Source: Craterostigma plantagineum (Eukaryota; Streptophyta; Magnoliopsida; Lamiales; Linderniaceae). From it: 64,000 nucleotides of DNA. Location of the stretch: positions 1-64,000 of the forward strand of contig JAPQWV010001127.1 of NCBI GenBank assembly GCA_027422505.1, read 5' to 3'. Each line of letters opens with the position of its first letter. Position 1 is the first letter of the stretch. The notes below the pieces were generated by a model. It was not told where the DNA came from. It searched no databases and was given only the letters and a program-made list of their open reading frames with translations. Made by a program: the position numbers and the translations under genes. Below, one piece after another: positions 1-10,699 of the stretch.

Positions 1-810
1 TCTTTCCTTTTTGAAGAAATTTGAGTTTGGGAGGGGTGTAGTTTTCTTCTTGCGGCCTTGTTGGGATCCCCAGTGTTGTAGTCATAAAGTGGTGGATCAT
101 TAGTGAGAACTAGGGCATATTCGATTTGGACTTTGATCTCTGATGAAGCTGATCGCCCAGGTCCATTGTGATTAGCTTGGGCATAGTCGTATCCTTTCCT
201 GAAGACGATCCCGTGAAAGATTCGGAGGATCGTAATGTTGCATCTGTCCCATCCTGAGTGCTTTGGTGAGAAGCACTTGTTGACAATTGCGAAAAGAGTT
301 CGCCACAGATGTGGAATCATTGATGCTGAAAACGGGAAATAAACTTGAGTGAGCTATAGTAACCCATTTCAACATATCTGCGATGAGCTCGTCCTCGGAT
401 GCCTCATGTTCATAATCTGGTTGACTTGGCAGCCGAAGAATTTGTCGAAGAAAGTCCCTAGTGATTCTGACGGTCTCGTTTGCGTAGTAAGTGTTGTTGT
501 CCTAAGAGATTTTGGTAGTCATAGTCCCCAGAACTGTTGAAGATACACAGTGGAACTGGGACTGATGCAGAGAAGGCGTATCCTAGATGGTGGTTTCTCA
601 GGATGGATGGGATGATCTCTTCTAACACTTGAAAATGTTCAAGTCGAGTTGAAAGTTGTTGTCTTTGATCACAATCCATTTGGAGGTTGTGACGAGATCT
701 GCTGGTGTAGTCATTATGTCGAAACTGCAATATAAGAGAAAACAAGGTTGTGAATAAAGTCTTATGAGAAGATATTTGGATTTCTTAGAGAAAAGATGGT
801 CAATCAACAA
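1..810 (-). pseudogene. Additional 3' ORF (aORF) of element A, partial
   Basis: A degenerate reading frame begins near 700-810 and leaves the window at position 1. It is shared with the aORF of B2: a block NFQLDLNIFKC here matches NFQLDLSTFRC near 52900, followed by a hydrophobic segment around LRNHHLGYAFSASVPVPL that matches the B2 segment at about 52760-52870. Both lie 3' of pol on the same strand, after a long motif-rich spacer. The type resembles the env-like or 'putative plant transposon protein' ORFs annotated in plant retroelements. I see no signal peptide or clear membrane anchor. Function is unknown. Several frameshifts are present, some possibly consensus errors. Confidence 0.6.
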
Positions 811-839
811 AGAACTATTCGGCCCAAAAATATTTCAAA

Positions 840-2260
840 GTGTATTTCACGAATTTGAAGTTTTGAAATTTTGACAAGGGTTCACGAATTTAAACAGTTA
901 GTTCAAAAAGCTTCAAAATTGATTTTGCGAGTTTGTTTCAGATCGAATTGAACATGCAGTTTTGCGAACACGATGATATGCGGGTCTGTTAAAGCCTGAA
1001 GTTCTTAAAAAATTACACTAAGTTAGTTTCGCGAATTAGTTTGAAATGCTGAGAGGGTTCAGTTTGCGAATCGACTTAGTCAATTTGGAATCGTGAAATT
1101 CAAGGTTCGCGAACTTGATTTTAAATATATTTCGAATTGAAGTGCGAAGAACAGTTCGCGAGTTGTAAATTTGCGAACTTACTCATTTTGCGAATTCAGA
1201 GGTTTGCGGGTCTGTCAAAAGGAAGTTAGCTAATCGACTTTGAATCATTGAAAATTTTGCGAAGTGGGAATTGCGATTAGAAATTTGCGAAGTAGAGATC
1301 GCGAAGTCTCAGTTCGTGAATTGACCAGGTCAAACACAACACACAAAACACTGGTTTGCGAATTGCATCTGAAGAATTGGCAGTTCGCGACATTCAAATT
1401 CGCAAAGTTTTAGTTGGTCAAATAGTCAACTGTAAATAGTGAATTCATTTAACCAACTTATTTTACGGATTGATTCGCAAAAAAAACACATTTTCAATTC
1501 GCGAAGAATAACCGAAAGATCAAAACTGAAATTTCGAAGAAAAACTCAGAACCCCTCTTTGCTGAAAGCTAACTTCAAATCGACATTTAAAACTTCTGCG
1601 CAATTGTAACTCATTTTTCACGATGAAATTAAACATATTATGAAACGAAATGAGTATTAAACACAACAAAAAATCACCAAAAAACAACACAAAAAGAAAT
1701 CCATGTTCTTCCTGAGATCGAACCTGCAAAAACGAAGAAAACACACAACAATAAATTAAATACAGTTTCTTCCTTACCTCAAGGAGATCTGTGAGTGTGT
1801 GAGAGTGAGATTGAACGAGAAGGCACATAGAGAGTTTTGCGACAGAGAGTGATTTCGAGTTTTTTGTTTTTGTTTTGTTTATTTTTTTTGATTTCGTGAA
1901 ATTATGATTGGGAATTTTAGGATTTCGCTAATAGGGTTAAGCCAGATTTGCGGGCTGAGAAAAAGATTTGGGCCGCGAAATTTAATGGGGGCCCACAAGG
2001 AATTGTGAATCCAGTGTAGTTCGCATATCCTCAATTTATAAAGTGAAGTTTTGCGAATAAGAAGATATGCATTTGAACAGTTGTTCGCAAATAATGAATA
2101 TGGAAGGATTCGCGAATTTAGGCTTCGCAACAGAACAACGGCAGAGGATCTAGACTCCACAGAAGAATGCCTTTGCGAATCCAATAGGAAAATTTGAAAA
2201 TTGGTTTCAAGAAAGATCTAAGAATAGATTTGCGATAAAATTTTGACAGTGACCAAAAAT
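840..2260 (-). repeat. Motif-rich spacer between pol and aORF of A (TTCGCGAA array)
   Basis: This non-coding 1.4 kb is densely populated by the palindrome TTCGCGAA and near variants (TTTGCGAA, TTCGCAAA, TTCGTGAA). Exact copies start at 1028, 1106, 1498 and 2109, with many one-mismatch copies in between. Spacing is irregular, so it is not a simple tandem satellite. The same motif family fills the leader upstream of gag in this element at 9240-9900. By position it is the 5' leader or promoter region of the aORF. Confidence 0.75.
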
Positions 2261-2839
2261 ACAAGTCTAATGTGCGAAATTTTCAAATTACCTAAGATAC
2301 CTAAAAATTTTAAAATTAGCCAAAAATCACCATTTGGACTCGATCAATTACCAGGATAACATCAAATCTATGAGTTTTTCAAGATCGATTTTCCTGATGC
2401 AGGGTCCGATAGTCGAAGAAGAAAAACATCATTTTTCTTTTACGGCACTTTGGTCAAAAATTCGTCTTAATGTCGGGATAATAAATGACGTAAGTTCCTT
2501 TTCGTACTTATAATAGATATGCCTCAAACCATATCTAAGTACTCTCTAAAACTTACTCATCTCATATTTTCTCGTTTTCGCGCAAAGAGATGAATTGGCA
2601 GAAGCAAGAGGAATAGAAGAAGCTCAAAGAACAGGCAGACTTGAGGAGTAATTTTGAGCACAATTTGAATATGTTAGCCTTTGAACTTTTTTCTTCTTTG
2701 TGCTTATTTGTTGTTTTTCTCGCTATTCTGTTTGGGTTTTCACAGGGCATACAAGCCTTTGGAAGTAATTTGCGTATTATGAGTGTTTTATATGTTTGAG
2801 AGAGTTGTTTGTATTTGAAGATTTTATGTATTGTTGGGA

Positions 2840-3010
2840 ACTCCCCCTAAATAATTGGATTTCTTGAATAAGAACTTCCTTTAATATTTTTAAGTTCCGA
2901 CCAGACTCTTTCAAACTCCCCCCAGATACAATGCCTATCGAGTAAACTGAAAATTGAATAAAGTCCTTACTCCCCCTCGATGCATGGATAACATTTCTCC
3001 CCCTCGATGT
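2840..3010 (-). promoter_or_regulatory. Internal polypurine tracts of A after pol
   Basis: Four runs of CTCCCCC on the plus strand (GGGGGAG on the minus strand) occur at about 2849, 2919, 2971 and 2998, shortly after the RNase H stop. Clustered internal PPT-like tracts downstream of pol are known for Sireviruses. They could act as extra plus-strand priming sites or mark the end of pol; which is inference. Confidence 0.6.
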
Positions 3011-3185
3011 AGGGCCATCAGCATTGCCGCTACATCGACTTATTTGAAACAAGAAAATTTGTTTGGAATGGAAAATAAAATCTAAGAAAAAAGAAAGTGG
3101 TAACTAAGAGACACGCACATAATAAAGATAACTAAAAAACATAGCAGACAGACAAAATTGACCTTGTAGGGAGGCATAATCGAAA

Positions 3186-3660
3186 TTAGAGATTGAGATT
3201 CAACATCCCCAGTTTTGCCACTAAGAATTGGAATCGTTTCTCATCCAATGCTTTTGTAAACAAATCGGCTAGTTGAATCTCTGTATTGACAAAATACATT
3301 TCTATTATGCCTCGTTCTACTTGATCCTTTATGACATGATAACGTAGGTCTATGTGCTTAGTGCGTGAATGGTGAACAGGATTGCAAGTGATTGCTATTG
3401 CACTTTTGGAATCACAATGAATAGGAATTTTGTTGAAATCAAACCCGTAGTCTCGTCGTTGGGTTCGAATCCACAAAATTTGTGAGCAGCAACTTGCAGC
3501 AGCCACATATTCTGCTTCTGCTGTTGAAGTTGATACACAATTTTGTTTCTTGGAAGCCCAATAGACAAGTTTGTCTCCAAGAAATTGTATGTTGCCAGAA
3601 GTGCTTTTCCTGTCTAATCTGCATCCTGCGAAATCTGCATCAGAATATCCTATCAGTTTT
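3186..3660 (-). pseudogene. RNase H domain of element A pol
   Basis: The C-terminal part of the copia polyprotein. The reading frame to 3186 carries the usual copia RNase H end: AAASCCSQILW, then a DSKSAI block, HHSRTKHIDLRYHVIKDQVE, and ADLFTKALDEKRF near the stop. A frame change near 3500 separates it from the upstream DADFAG-type part at about 3600-3660. It degrades the RNA strand of the RNA:DNA hybrid during reverse transcription in the virus-like particle. The stop is followed by the GGGGGAG tracts. Confidence 0.85.
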
Positions 3661-4620
3661 CATACCTGAGTTTTTAGGATACCAAAGTCCAAGGTCTGGT
3701 GTTCCTTTCAGATACTTTAGTATTCTCTTGACAGCATGGAGATGTGACTCCTTGGATTGGCTTGGAATCGAGCACATAACATGTGGAAAAGAGAATATCT
3801 GGTCGGCTAGCAGTGAGATAGAGCAGAGACCCAATAATTCTTCTAAAATGTGTTGGATCGACGGGTTCACCCAAGTGATCAGCGTCGAGTGTGCACGATG
3901 TCGACATTGGAGTACTGGAAGATTTGCTCTTTTCAATCCCATATTTTCTGAGAATGTCGTGGATGTACTTGACTGGTTGATAAATATCCCATCTTCAAGC
4001 TGCTTGATTTGCAATCCAAGGAAAAAGGACATTTCCCCCATCATACTCATCTCAAATTGTGATTTCATCAACGTGCTAAATTCGACACAGAGTTCCGGAT
4101 TTGTAGACCCGAAGATGATGTCATCCACATAATCTACACCAGCATGATATCAGGCCCAGCCTTTTGACGAACAGCGTGGTGTCAATTTTTCCTTTTGTGA
4201 AGCCTGAGTGGATAAGGAAGTCGGATAAGACCTCGTACCAAGCTCTCGTGCTTGCTTTAATCCAAATTGAGCCTTGTCGAGTTTGTAGACAAAGTCCGGA
4301 TGTTCTTGACTGAGAAATCCATCTGGCTGTGAGACATAGACTTCTTCCTTCAGAATCCCATTCAAGAATGCAGTTTTTACATCCATTTGATAAACAGTAA
4401 AATCTTTGTGTGTTGCATATGCTAAAAATAGTCTGATGGCTTCAATTATTGCTACAGGGGCAAAAGTCTCATCATAATCAATTCCTGCTTGCTGATTGTA
4501 CCCCTTAGCTACAAGTCGAGCTTTGTTACGGATTACCACACCATCCTTGTCTTTCTTGTTTTTAAACACCCATTTTGTTCCGATTATTGTCTTGCCTTTG
4601 GGCGAGGGACTAAGTTCCAG
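3640..4620 (-). pseudogene. Reverse transcriptase domain of element A pol
   Basis: The copia RT (RVT_2) is recognised from [42 protein letters not shown] and [18 protein letters not shown] (about 4310-4560). The catalytic VDDIIFGS box follows at about 4100-4130, then SQFEMSMMGEMSFFLGLQI. A frameshift near 4140-4200 breaks the frame just before the YVDD box. Substrate and role are as for all copia RTs: copying element RNA into cDNA from a tRNA primer. Confidence 0.88.
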
Positions 4621-4663
4621 ACCTTGAGACGCTCGAATTGATTGATTTCTTCCTGCATAGCTA

Positions 4664-5260
4664 CTATCCGAACTCCCGTAGTGCGTCTATCAGTCTGATA
4701 GGTTCTGTTTGGCTCAAGAAGCAGGTTAGATGGCACTCGTGTGAGATCGAACCTCTAGTCTTTACTCCTGCATTGGGATCACCAATTATTTGATCTGCTG
4801 GGTGACTTCGAACCCATTTCTTATCATGAGGTAGTGTTGTATCATCTATTTCCAATCCCTCATTTAGTGGATACTCGATCACAGAAGTAGTAGGGTGACA
4901 AGCGGAAGTGGATGAGTCCTCTGTCTGTGTTGCGGAGATCAGGGCTTCTGCGTTTGAGGGTGGAGACGTTTGTTCAGGAATAGGTTCGGTTTCAGAAGGT
5001 GATGGACTAGCACTGGGTCTGGGTGTCGAAGGAAATCGGTGGTTGATTTGTCTTGATTTAGAGAGGTGTACATGTGTTCAAACAGTTGATCCATATCCAT
5101 CTCTTCTTGGCTTGTTGACTGAAACATGTGGGGTTGCTGTGTCGAGATTTGTCCGCTGCATGTTGTTGATCGTGCCCCACATTGTGGTCTGAAGTGTCTC
5201 TGGAGGATTCACCTAAATTTTCATCGAAAGTAACATTCACACTTTCAATGATCATTCTTC
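4664..5260 (-). pseudogene. Integrase C-terminal / IN-RT hinge of element A
   Basis: The low-complexity hinge between integrase and RT is read from fragments such as HPADQIIGDPNAGVKTRG (about 4780), which is the conserved start of the copia pre-RT segment. B2 has the matching HPFDQIIGVPSDGVRTR at about 57400. The hinge is split across at least three frames. Confidence 0.65.
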
Positions 5261-5900
5261 TTTCCTTAGATAGACCCCGTATGCCTTGGATTGTGCAGAG
5301 TATCCTACAAAAATTCCTTCAGTAGCCTTTGGATCTAGTTTAGATTTATCTTCTCGGTCGTTGGCTACAAAGCATTTACATCCAAAAATCCGTAGATGGG
5401 CAATATTGGGTAATCGTGCATTTATTAGTTAATAAGGTGTCTTTCCAAATCTAAGATGAATATGTCGTAGCTTCTGCCCAGAGAAAGTGCGGTAGTGAAG
5501 ATTGTATTAGCATTGTCCGGACAGCTTCCACAAGTGCTCGGTTTCGCCTTTCGACAACTCCATTCTGTTGTGGAGTTGTGAACGGCGGAGAATTGCTGAG
5601 AAATTCCTAGGGATTCGTAGAATTCGCCGAGCTGTTGATTCTTGAATTCCGTTCCATTGTCAGACCGACCTACTTTAACACTGCGTTGCAGCAAATTCTG
5701 CGTTGTCCTGATGAGATTTGGAATATGTTCGACTGTCTCGGATTTAGTTCTTAAGAAGCGGACCCAAGTATATCGGGAATAGTCATCGACAATAACCAAC
5801 ATGTATCGCTTTCCACTGATGCTATCAGTTCGCATTGGGCCGCACAAATCCATATGTAATAGTTCCAATGGATGTTGAGTGGATGCGATTGTGTTTTGTA
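5260..5900 (-). pseudogene. Integrase catalytic core of element A pol
   Basis: The rve core is seen as ELLHMDLCGPMRTDS, then LVIVDDYSRYTWVRFLRTKS, then the second acidic residue in VGRSDNGTEFKN. The AVHNSTTEWS region corresponds to the TPQQNG block (about 5570) and is frameshifted. The first two acidic residues of the D,D,E triad are visible; the E lies in the damaged part. The product would insert cDNA into host chromatin. Confidence 0.82.
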
Positions 5901-6561
5901 GGATGTGACGCCTTTTTCATTTTCCTCTCTCACAAGCTGAGCACATATGCTCTTTTTATACTTCAGTAGTGGAAGTCCAATAGCCAATTTGTTGGTTGAC
6001 AGCTTGTTAAGGGTCTTGAAATTAAGATGAGATAACCTCTGGTGCCATAGGTACTTTGAACTGATGTTGCGCGGGAGATCAGACATATATTTGTCTTTGG
6101 TCTGACCGTTCTAATGTCAATGATATAGAGATTCGTTCTACGAGTTCCATAAGAAGTTCGTCACCATTAGCATCAAGAATTCTGCACGTTCCCTTTTGAA
6201 ACATAACTTGGAGTCCTAAATCACTGAACTGTCCTATAGAGAGGAGATTGTGTGCCAGCCCTTCGACATACGAGACTTGCTTGATTGTGAGCCGATTACA
6301 TATGAGATCACCATACCCAAGAATTCTAGCTCCACTGGTATTACCGAATCGTACCAGCCCACCTGGCCTATCAATGTAGTTGATCAACAGTTCCTTCTTC
6401 CCGTCATGTGTGTGGAGCAACCCGAGTCTAAGTACCACACATGAGGGACCTGCAAAATAGAAACTAGAGGGTTTTAGGTACCCATTTAAATATGGGTCCA
6501 CCTCTATTGTACTTGTTAGTCTGATTAGACTCCCTAGATTTTTCTTGTTAGTGGATGTCAC
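5900..6561 (-). pseudogene. Protease and GAG-pre-integrase region of element A
   Basis: The aspartic-protease signature of copia (YLDSGCS-HMTG) is legible around 6400-6440 in a frame different from the one following it, so the protease is frameshifted at or near its active site. Downstream come GGLVRFGN, VEGLAHNLLSIGQFSDLGL and WHQRLSHLNFKTLNKLS (zinc-binding His pair of the pre-integrase domain), then a damaged CxxC (SICAQLV). This region matures Gag-Pol and begins the integrase. Confidence 0.75.
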
Positions 6562-7555
6562 AGAGTCACTAATTGTTTGGGTTTTATCAGTCTTAAGCTT
6601 TGGAACCCATTTGCTCTAGGGAAGGTCTCTTTGTATGTTTTGCAGGTTCCTTGGTAATAGTTAGTTTTGATTTTTGCCTTTTCTTTAGATTGGTAATGTT
6701 TGGTCTAGTTGCGTAAGTTTGTTTGTAGACCTGATCACTCACGGCACACTTTGTGTTTGATTGAAGAGATAAGTTTTGCGATACATGTCGAAAAACTAAT
6801 GATACAAAAGTTTTTGAAGGAAAATAATCAATAACAAAAGGTGTATCAGGGTTGGAATTCTCCTTCAAGATGTCTTCCTTTCTAACGCATACTTGACCTT
6901 TCAATGATTCTTTTGTGGGTCCTGAAAATTTCAAGGCATTAGTGCAAGAAATTTTGTTATGCGAAATTAAGGTATAAGAAAGTGAGTGTAATCGTAATTT
7001 TTCTTTTAGTGAAGATATTTCTCTAGAAGTTTCTGCCTTTCTTCATTGAAGCACTTTCTCTCTCTTTCGAGAGTGGAGTGTAGATCACTAATTTTCTTTA
7101 TGCAGTCAGGCATATACCCTGCTGCATACTTAGTCATCGGTGCCTCACTCGTTGAATCTTCTGAGGTGTTTCCTTCACTTGGACGTGGGATATCAGACTC
7201 AAATTCTGTTATTGCTGGACAATTTCGATCTTTATAACTATCATTTAACTCTGTATAATCAAATGATGTTTGAGTTTTACTGTGTGTTGGTGTCTCATCT
7301 TACTTCAAAAGAACATGAGATTTGCCAGGCAACTGTCTGCATGAATTTGAGATCATATAGGTAAGGTGAACTTGATATGCCTTGTTTTAACTTATATGGG
7401 TTTTCAAAACCTAGTCCTTTATGGGGATTGTAGAAATCAACATTGGCTGGTTTGTTCAAGAAGATCGTTTTGTTCTGACTGATCTCATCGGGTTTAAAAT
7501 GTCCTCCAATTTTTTGATTTTGGAGGACAGTCTTTCCCGTTCTTTACATAGTAAG
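6562..7555 (-). other. Degenerate gag-to-protease linker of A
   Basis: About 1 kb between the coiled-coil segment and the protease. Short minus-strand frames (for example 6593-6934, lysine- and serine-rich) suggest coding descent, but no domain is recognisable. Sirevirus gag proteins are known to carry long C-terminal extensions, which is the likely origin. Confidence 0.4.
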
Positions 7556-7981
7556 TCATTCAGTTGTAGCGTCCATTGCCTGATATCTATGAGATTTCAT
7601 TTCCTTTTCTAAATACTTGGCTTTAGCTTCGGATTTTTGCATTGGTATTTCTAGCTTAGCAACCTTTTCATTTGCTACAATTACACGATTCTTCTCACAT
7701 GTATAATCATATCTAGACTTATCTAGTACTACTAAATTCTTCTCTAAGTTAGCTTCTAGTTCCTTGATTTTTCTCTTACCTGATTTGTTAGATTTATATA
7801 AGGATAAAAATTCATTTTTCATCTTAATTAAAGAATCATAATCTGCTTCACTTACCTCCACCATGTTTGAGTTGTTAGAGGTTTCCCTATCTGACTCGCT
7901 TCCTTCAGCTCCAGCTTCATCTTCTTCGTTCTCATTCTCGCTGTCTGAGGTATCTTCAAGCAAATGATCATCTTCTGCCAT
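7556..7981 (-). pseudogene. Coiled-coil extension of element A gag
   Basis: A 141-residue open stretch starts with an acidic segment (DTSDSENENEEDEAGAEGS) and continues as a charged, leucine-spaced helix (KRKIKELEANLEKNLVVLDK, KVAKLEIPMQKSEAKAKYLE). It follows the zinc knuckle almost directly. Long gag coiled coils are reported in Sireviruses, where they mediate protein interaction. Element B1 has an equivalent segment at 10374-10690. Confidence 0.65.
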
Positions 7982-8006
7982 TAAGACCAGTCCTCTTTTT
8001 GTTCAG

Positions 8007-8399
8007 CTAATTGAACTTTCTGGCGGTAATAGTTAACATCTTTTTCTTGGGCATTCTGCATTCTCTGGCAAAGTGTCCAGTCTTACCGCAGTTGAAGCAT
8101 TTGCCGCCTTGATGAGGAGTTTCAGAGTTGTTTTCCTCATCTTGAGTCTTTCCTTTAGAGTTGGAGGAAGTTCTTTGACGATTGGAGGAGGATCCAGTCT
8201 TCTTATAATATTTCTTCTGCACAAAATTTGAGACCAGAGCGAGTTGCTTAGCAAGATCTTTGAGGGTGATCTCCTGGTCTCCATGTTTAGTAAGATCCTT
8301 GGATTCGCCATCAGAATCTGAGTCTCCTCCCTCCTTAACTTGTGATGACTGGATAATTTCTTTGTCCTTGGATTGTTTTCTTGATGATCGTTCAGTCAT
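8007..8399 (-). pseudogene. Nucleocapsid zinc knuckle of element A gag
   Basis: A CCHC knuckle (CFNCGKTGHFAREC) lies at about 8050-8100 and is intact. It is preceded by a Lys/Ser-rich basic region and an acidic SDSDGES stretch. The frame is broken from the upstream capsid-like domain near 8400-8520. It binds element RNA during packaging. Confidence 0.88.
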
Positions 8400-8525
8400 A
8401 AGAGCAGTGAGTCGCTTCCTATTGATTTGATTTCTTCCCTTCGTTTCTCCACGTGATTGGAATGTGATTGAGGTAGTCGAATAATGTATGAATGCTAACT
8501 TTGGTTAGGTCGTTCATTTGTCTTA

Positions 8526-9116
8526 TCATATTGCAGTAGCCTCCCATTCTGGATGGAGTGATCCTAAGAATTTGATATTGATCTCCATTACACTTTTTGT
8601 GACTCCATTCATCTGTAGCTCGTTTAGAAGAACAAGAAATCGATGGAAGGTTTCTTGGAGTGTTTCCCCTTTGTTAGCATGAAAGCGATCATAAGAGATG
8701 AGTGTGTTCGTCATTCTTGCCATTGTATTGACTTCTGTCCCCTGCATCATAATTCGAAGAGCATCCCACATTTCTTTTGCGCTATCACCACATTCGAGTT
8801 GCATCAAAATGTCATTGGGAATGGCTTGCATCATGTATGATTTCTCCATTTTGTCTGCCTTTAGTCGTTGTTTTTCTTCATCACTGCATTGGTCAGCAGT
8901 TTTCAAGATCCTCTGTTCCTCTCTTGCAGGAGTGGTGTCAGTAGTGGCGGGAATTATGGTCCAATACTGCGTAGGTCCATTGTAAATAGATTCCATCAAG
9001 TTCTCTGAATTGTCCTTGTTTTCTATGAAGTTGATGAACCTTCTCTTCCAGACTGCGTATTCTCCATGTCGGATGATGGGAGGTCTAACATCATTTCCCA
9101 TACTGAAAGAGTCCAT
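8526..9116 (-). pseudogene. Capsid-like (UBN2) domain of element A gag
   Basis: This 196-residue frame begins MDSFSMGNDVRPPIIRHGEY and contains the usual UBN2 blocks: VWKRRFINFI, ANDILMQLECGDSAKEMWDA-like text, and ETFHRFLVLLNEL. The ATG at 9116 is chosen because the same start context occurs in B2 (MDAYSIENDNRPPILQRGQY). It forms the virus-like particle shell. The 3' part is frameshifted at about 8526. Confidence 0.88.
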
Positions 9117-9239
9117 TTCTTGTGTCTTTGGATATGATCGTTAACATGTAATGTGAGGAAAATTGAAATTGGATCGAGAATTTTGGTCAAAATCAAATTT
9201 GAGAATTGACTTTGAGACACGTGTCTATTTCGTAGAATT

Positions 9240-9910
9240 TGGATAGGAATGAGAGTTTACGAACTGAAAATTGATCTCGTTTGCGAATTGAACAAAATGA
9301 TGTGTTACTTCGCGAATTGGTCTGGGAGTTAGCGATCTAGTTTACAAACTTTACGGTTTCGTGAAACTGATTTTGAGTTCGTGAAGTTTTCCGGGTTCGC
9401 AAACTAATTGCTTCACGGGTTGATGGAAGATTCGCAAACTGGGTTGGAATTTGTGCAGACGATTCGCAGCTTGGTCCGAATTCGCAAAGTGAATTGAGTT
9501 CGCGAAGTGGTTCGAGTTCGCAAAAATGAACTGAGTTCGCGAAGTGGTCCGAGTTCGCAAAGTGATTAGAGTTCGCGAAGTGGTTCGAGTTCGCAAAAAT
9601 GAACTGAGTTCGTGAAGTGGTCCGAGTTCGCAAAGTGATTAGAGTTCGCGAACTGAGACCTAGATTCGTGAAGTGGAATTGAAACTGAAGCGTAGATCAT
9701 TGAAAATCTGACGGCTTGTAAACTTCAACTTCGAACTCGCAAAATGGTACTTTGCAAAGTGTGACGATGTGCGAACTTTGAATTTAGCAAACCAGGAGTG
9801 CGGACTTGATTCGCGAAGTAGCCTTGTGAGATTAACAATCCGCAAAAAGGACAGAAATTCTTGAGTTCGCAAACCTAAACCCACACAAGATGCCGTTCGC
9901 GAGCTTGTGA
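9240..9910 (-). repeat. Motif-rich 5' leader of A (TTCGCGAA array with about 72-bp tandem units)
   Basis: Between PBS and gag lies a dense TTCGCGAA / TTCGCAAA array. Exact TTCGCGAA copies start at 9309, 9499, 9536, 9572, 9645 and 9810. From about 9480 to 9660 the copies are spaced roughly 18-20 bp apart, and a unit of about 72 bp is repeated, alternating GAGTTCGCGAAGTGG with GAGTTCGCAAA. The open frames here (Arg-Thr or Ala-Asn-Ser runs) are by-products of the repeat. Confidence 0.8.
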
Positions 9911-10068
9911 ACAAACTGAAAAACAGAGTGTCTTTCCAAATTTGGACAGTCTTCCAAAATGGCTAAAAACAACGAGTTTGAGCTTTGGGAAAGTAACCGA
10001 AATAAATCCAAGAACTCACTCTGCTCAATTTTTAAAGCTTTGAAATGAAGTTTCCTCACCTACACGCT

Positions 10069-10081
10069 TGCTCTGATACCA
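10069..10081 (-). promoter_or_regulatory. Primer-binding site of element A (tRNA-Met type)
   Basis: Minus-strand TGGTATCAGAGCA, two bases inside the LTR end. This is complementary to the 3' end of plant initiator methionine tRNA, the usual copia primer. It fixes the orientation of the element and the inner LTR edge. Confidence 0.92.
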
Positions 10082-10083
10082 CT

Positions 10084-10373
10084 TGTATTTCCAGATTATC
10101 GAAGAACACTTCAATAGATTAAACCTTCGATTGATGTGAATAGTTGTTTTGATGTTTAAGCTTATTGTAGGCGTGAGATTTTAGAAATGGAAAACTTACT
10201 TAATGAGTTTAGGGTTTAAGCTTAAATACCTTGAAAGGTATTTAAGCCCATTAGGCCCCTAACAAACTCATTACAAGTACAACCCACTAATCAAATAATA
10301 AAACATATAAACACATAATAAGGAATACAAAGACTTAGAATAAATCTTTTGACACTTCTAAATATTCCTAACA
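10084..10373 (-). repeat. 5' LTR of element A (290 bp)
   Basis: On the minus strand it starts TGTTAGGAATATTTAG and ends GGAAATACA, followed by two bases and the PBS. TG...CA ends support the edges. Immediately outside (10374 on) is gag-linker coding sequence of B1, so bases 10374-10378 (GATGT) should be the target-site duplication if the missing side can be examined. Confidence 0.85.
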
Positions 10374-10690
10374 GATGTTTCTAATTGAGCTTCTAAGTTA
10401 GTGATCTTAGTGATAGTTTCGTTTATCTTACAATTTAGGGTGACTTTCTCATTGAGATTTCTAACCAAAGCCATTGTAGTTATTTGCTAGCCTATCTTCT
10501 AACTCCTTAATCTTTTCGCTATGATGTCCTATTTGAGGTTAACTAGTCTCTCTAGAATGTAGGCTCTTAGTAAGTTCTTCTATCTTAGCACTAGAGCTCC
10601 TAAGTTCTAATTCGAGACTATTTATCCTTTCCTGAGACCTAGAAAGTTTATCATCTACTTCCTTAGTACTTTTCTGCTCACGTTTCATGT
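10374..10690 (-). pseudogene. Coiled-coil linker of B1 gag, interrupted by A
   Basis: Minus-strand text such as EVDDKLSRSQERINSLELEL and SSAKIEELTKSLHSRE indicates a heptad-patterned helix. It corresponds to the gag coiled coil of A at 7556-7981. B2 lacks this segment between its knuckle and protease, so either B2 lost it or the two copies differ structurally. Confidence 0.6.
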
Positions 10691-10699
10691 GGAGAAGAG

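Larger units (their letters stand above)
1..10373 (-). mobile_element. Element A: Sirevirus-like Ty1/copia retrotransposon, 3' end outside window
   Basis: Read on the minus strand the order is 5' LTR, primer-binding site, motif-rich leader, gag, protease, integrase, reverse transcriptase, RNase H, polypurine tracts, a second motif-rich spacer, then an additional 3' ORF that runs off the window start. PR-INT-RT-RH order defines Ty1/copia. Repeated GGGGGAG tracts just after pol and an extra 3' ORF are traits known from Sireviruses. The coding region is broken by many frameshifts. The outer end of its LTR abuts gag-linker sequence of element B1, so A appears to be inserted in B1. The 3' LTR is not in the window, so age and target-site duplication cannot be judged. 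Confidence 0.85.

Noticed and set aside
9337..9633. Arg-Thr / Ala-Asn-Ser repeat ORF as a low-complexity protein gene
   Set aside because: It is open in several frames only because the TTCGCGAA repeat lacks stops.
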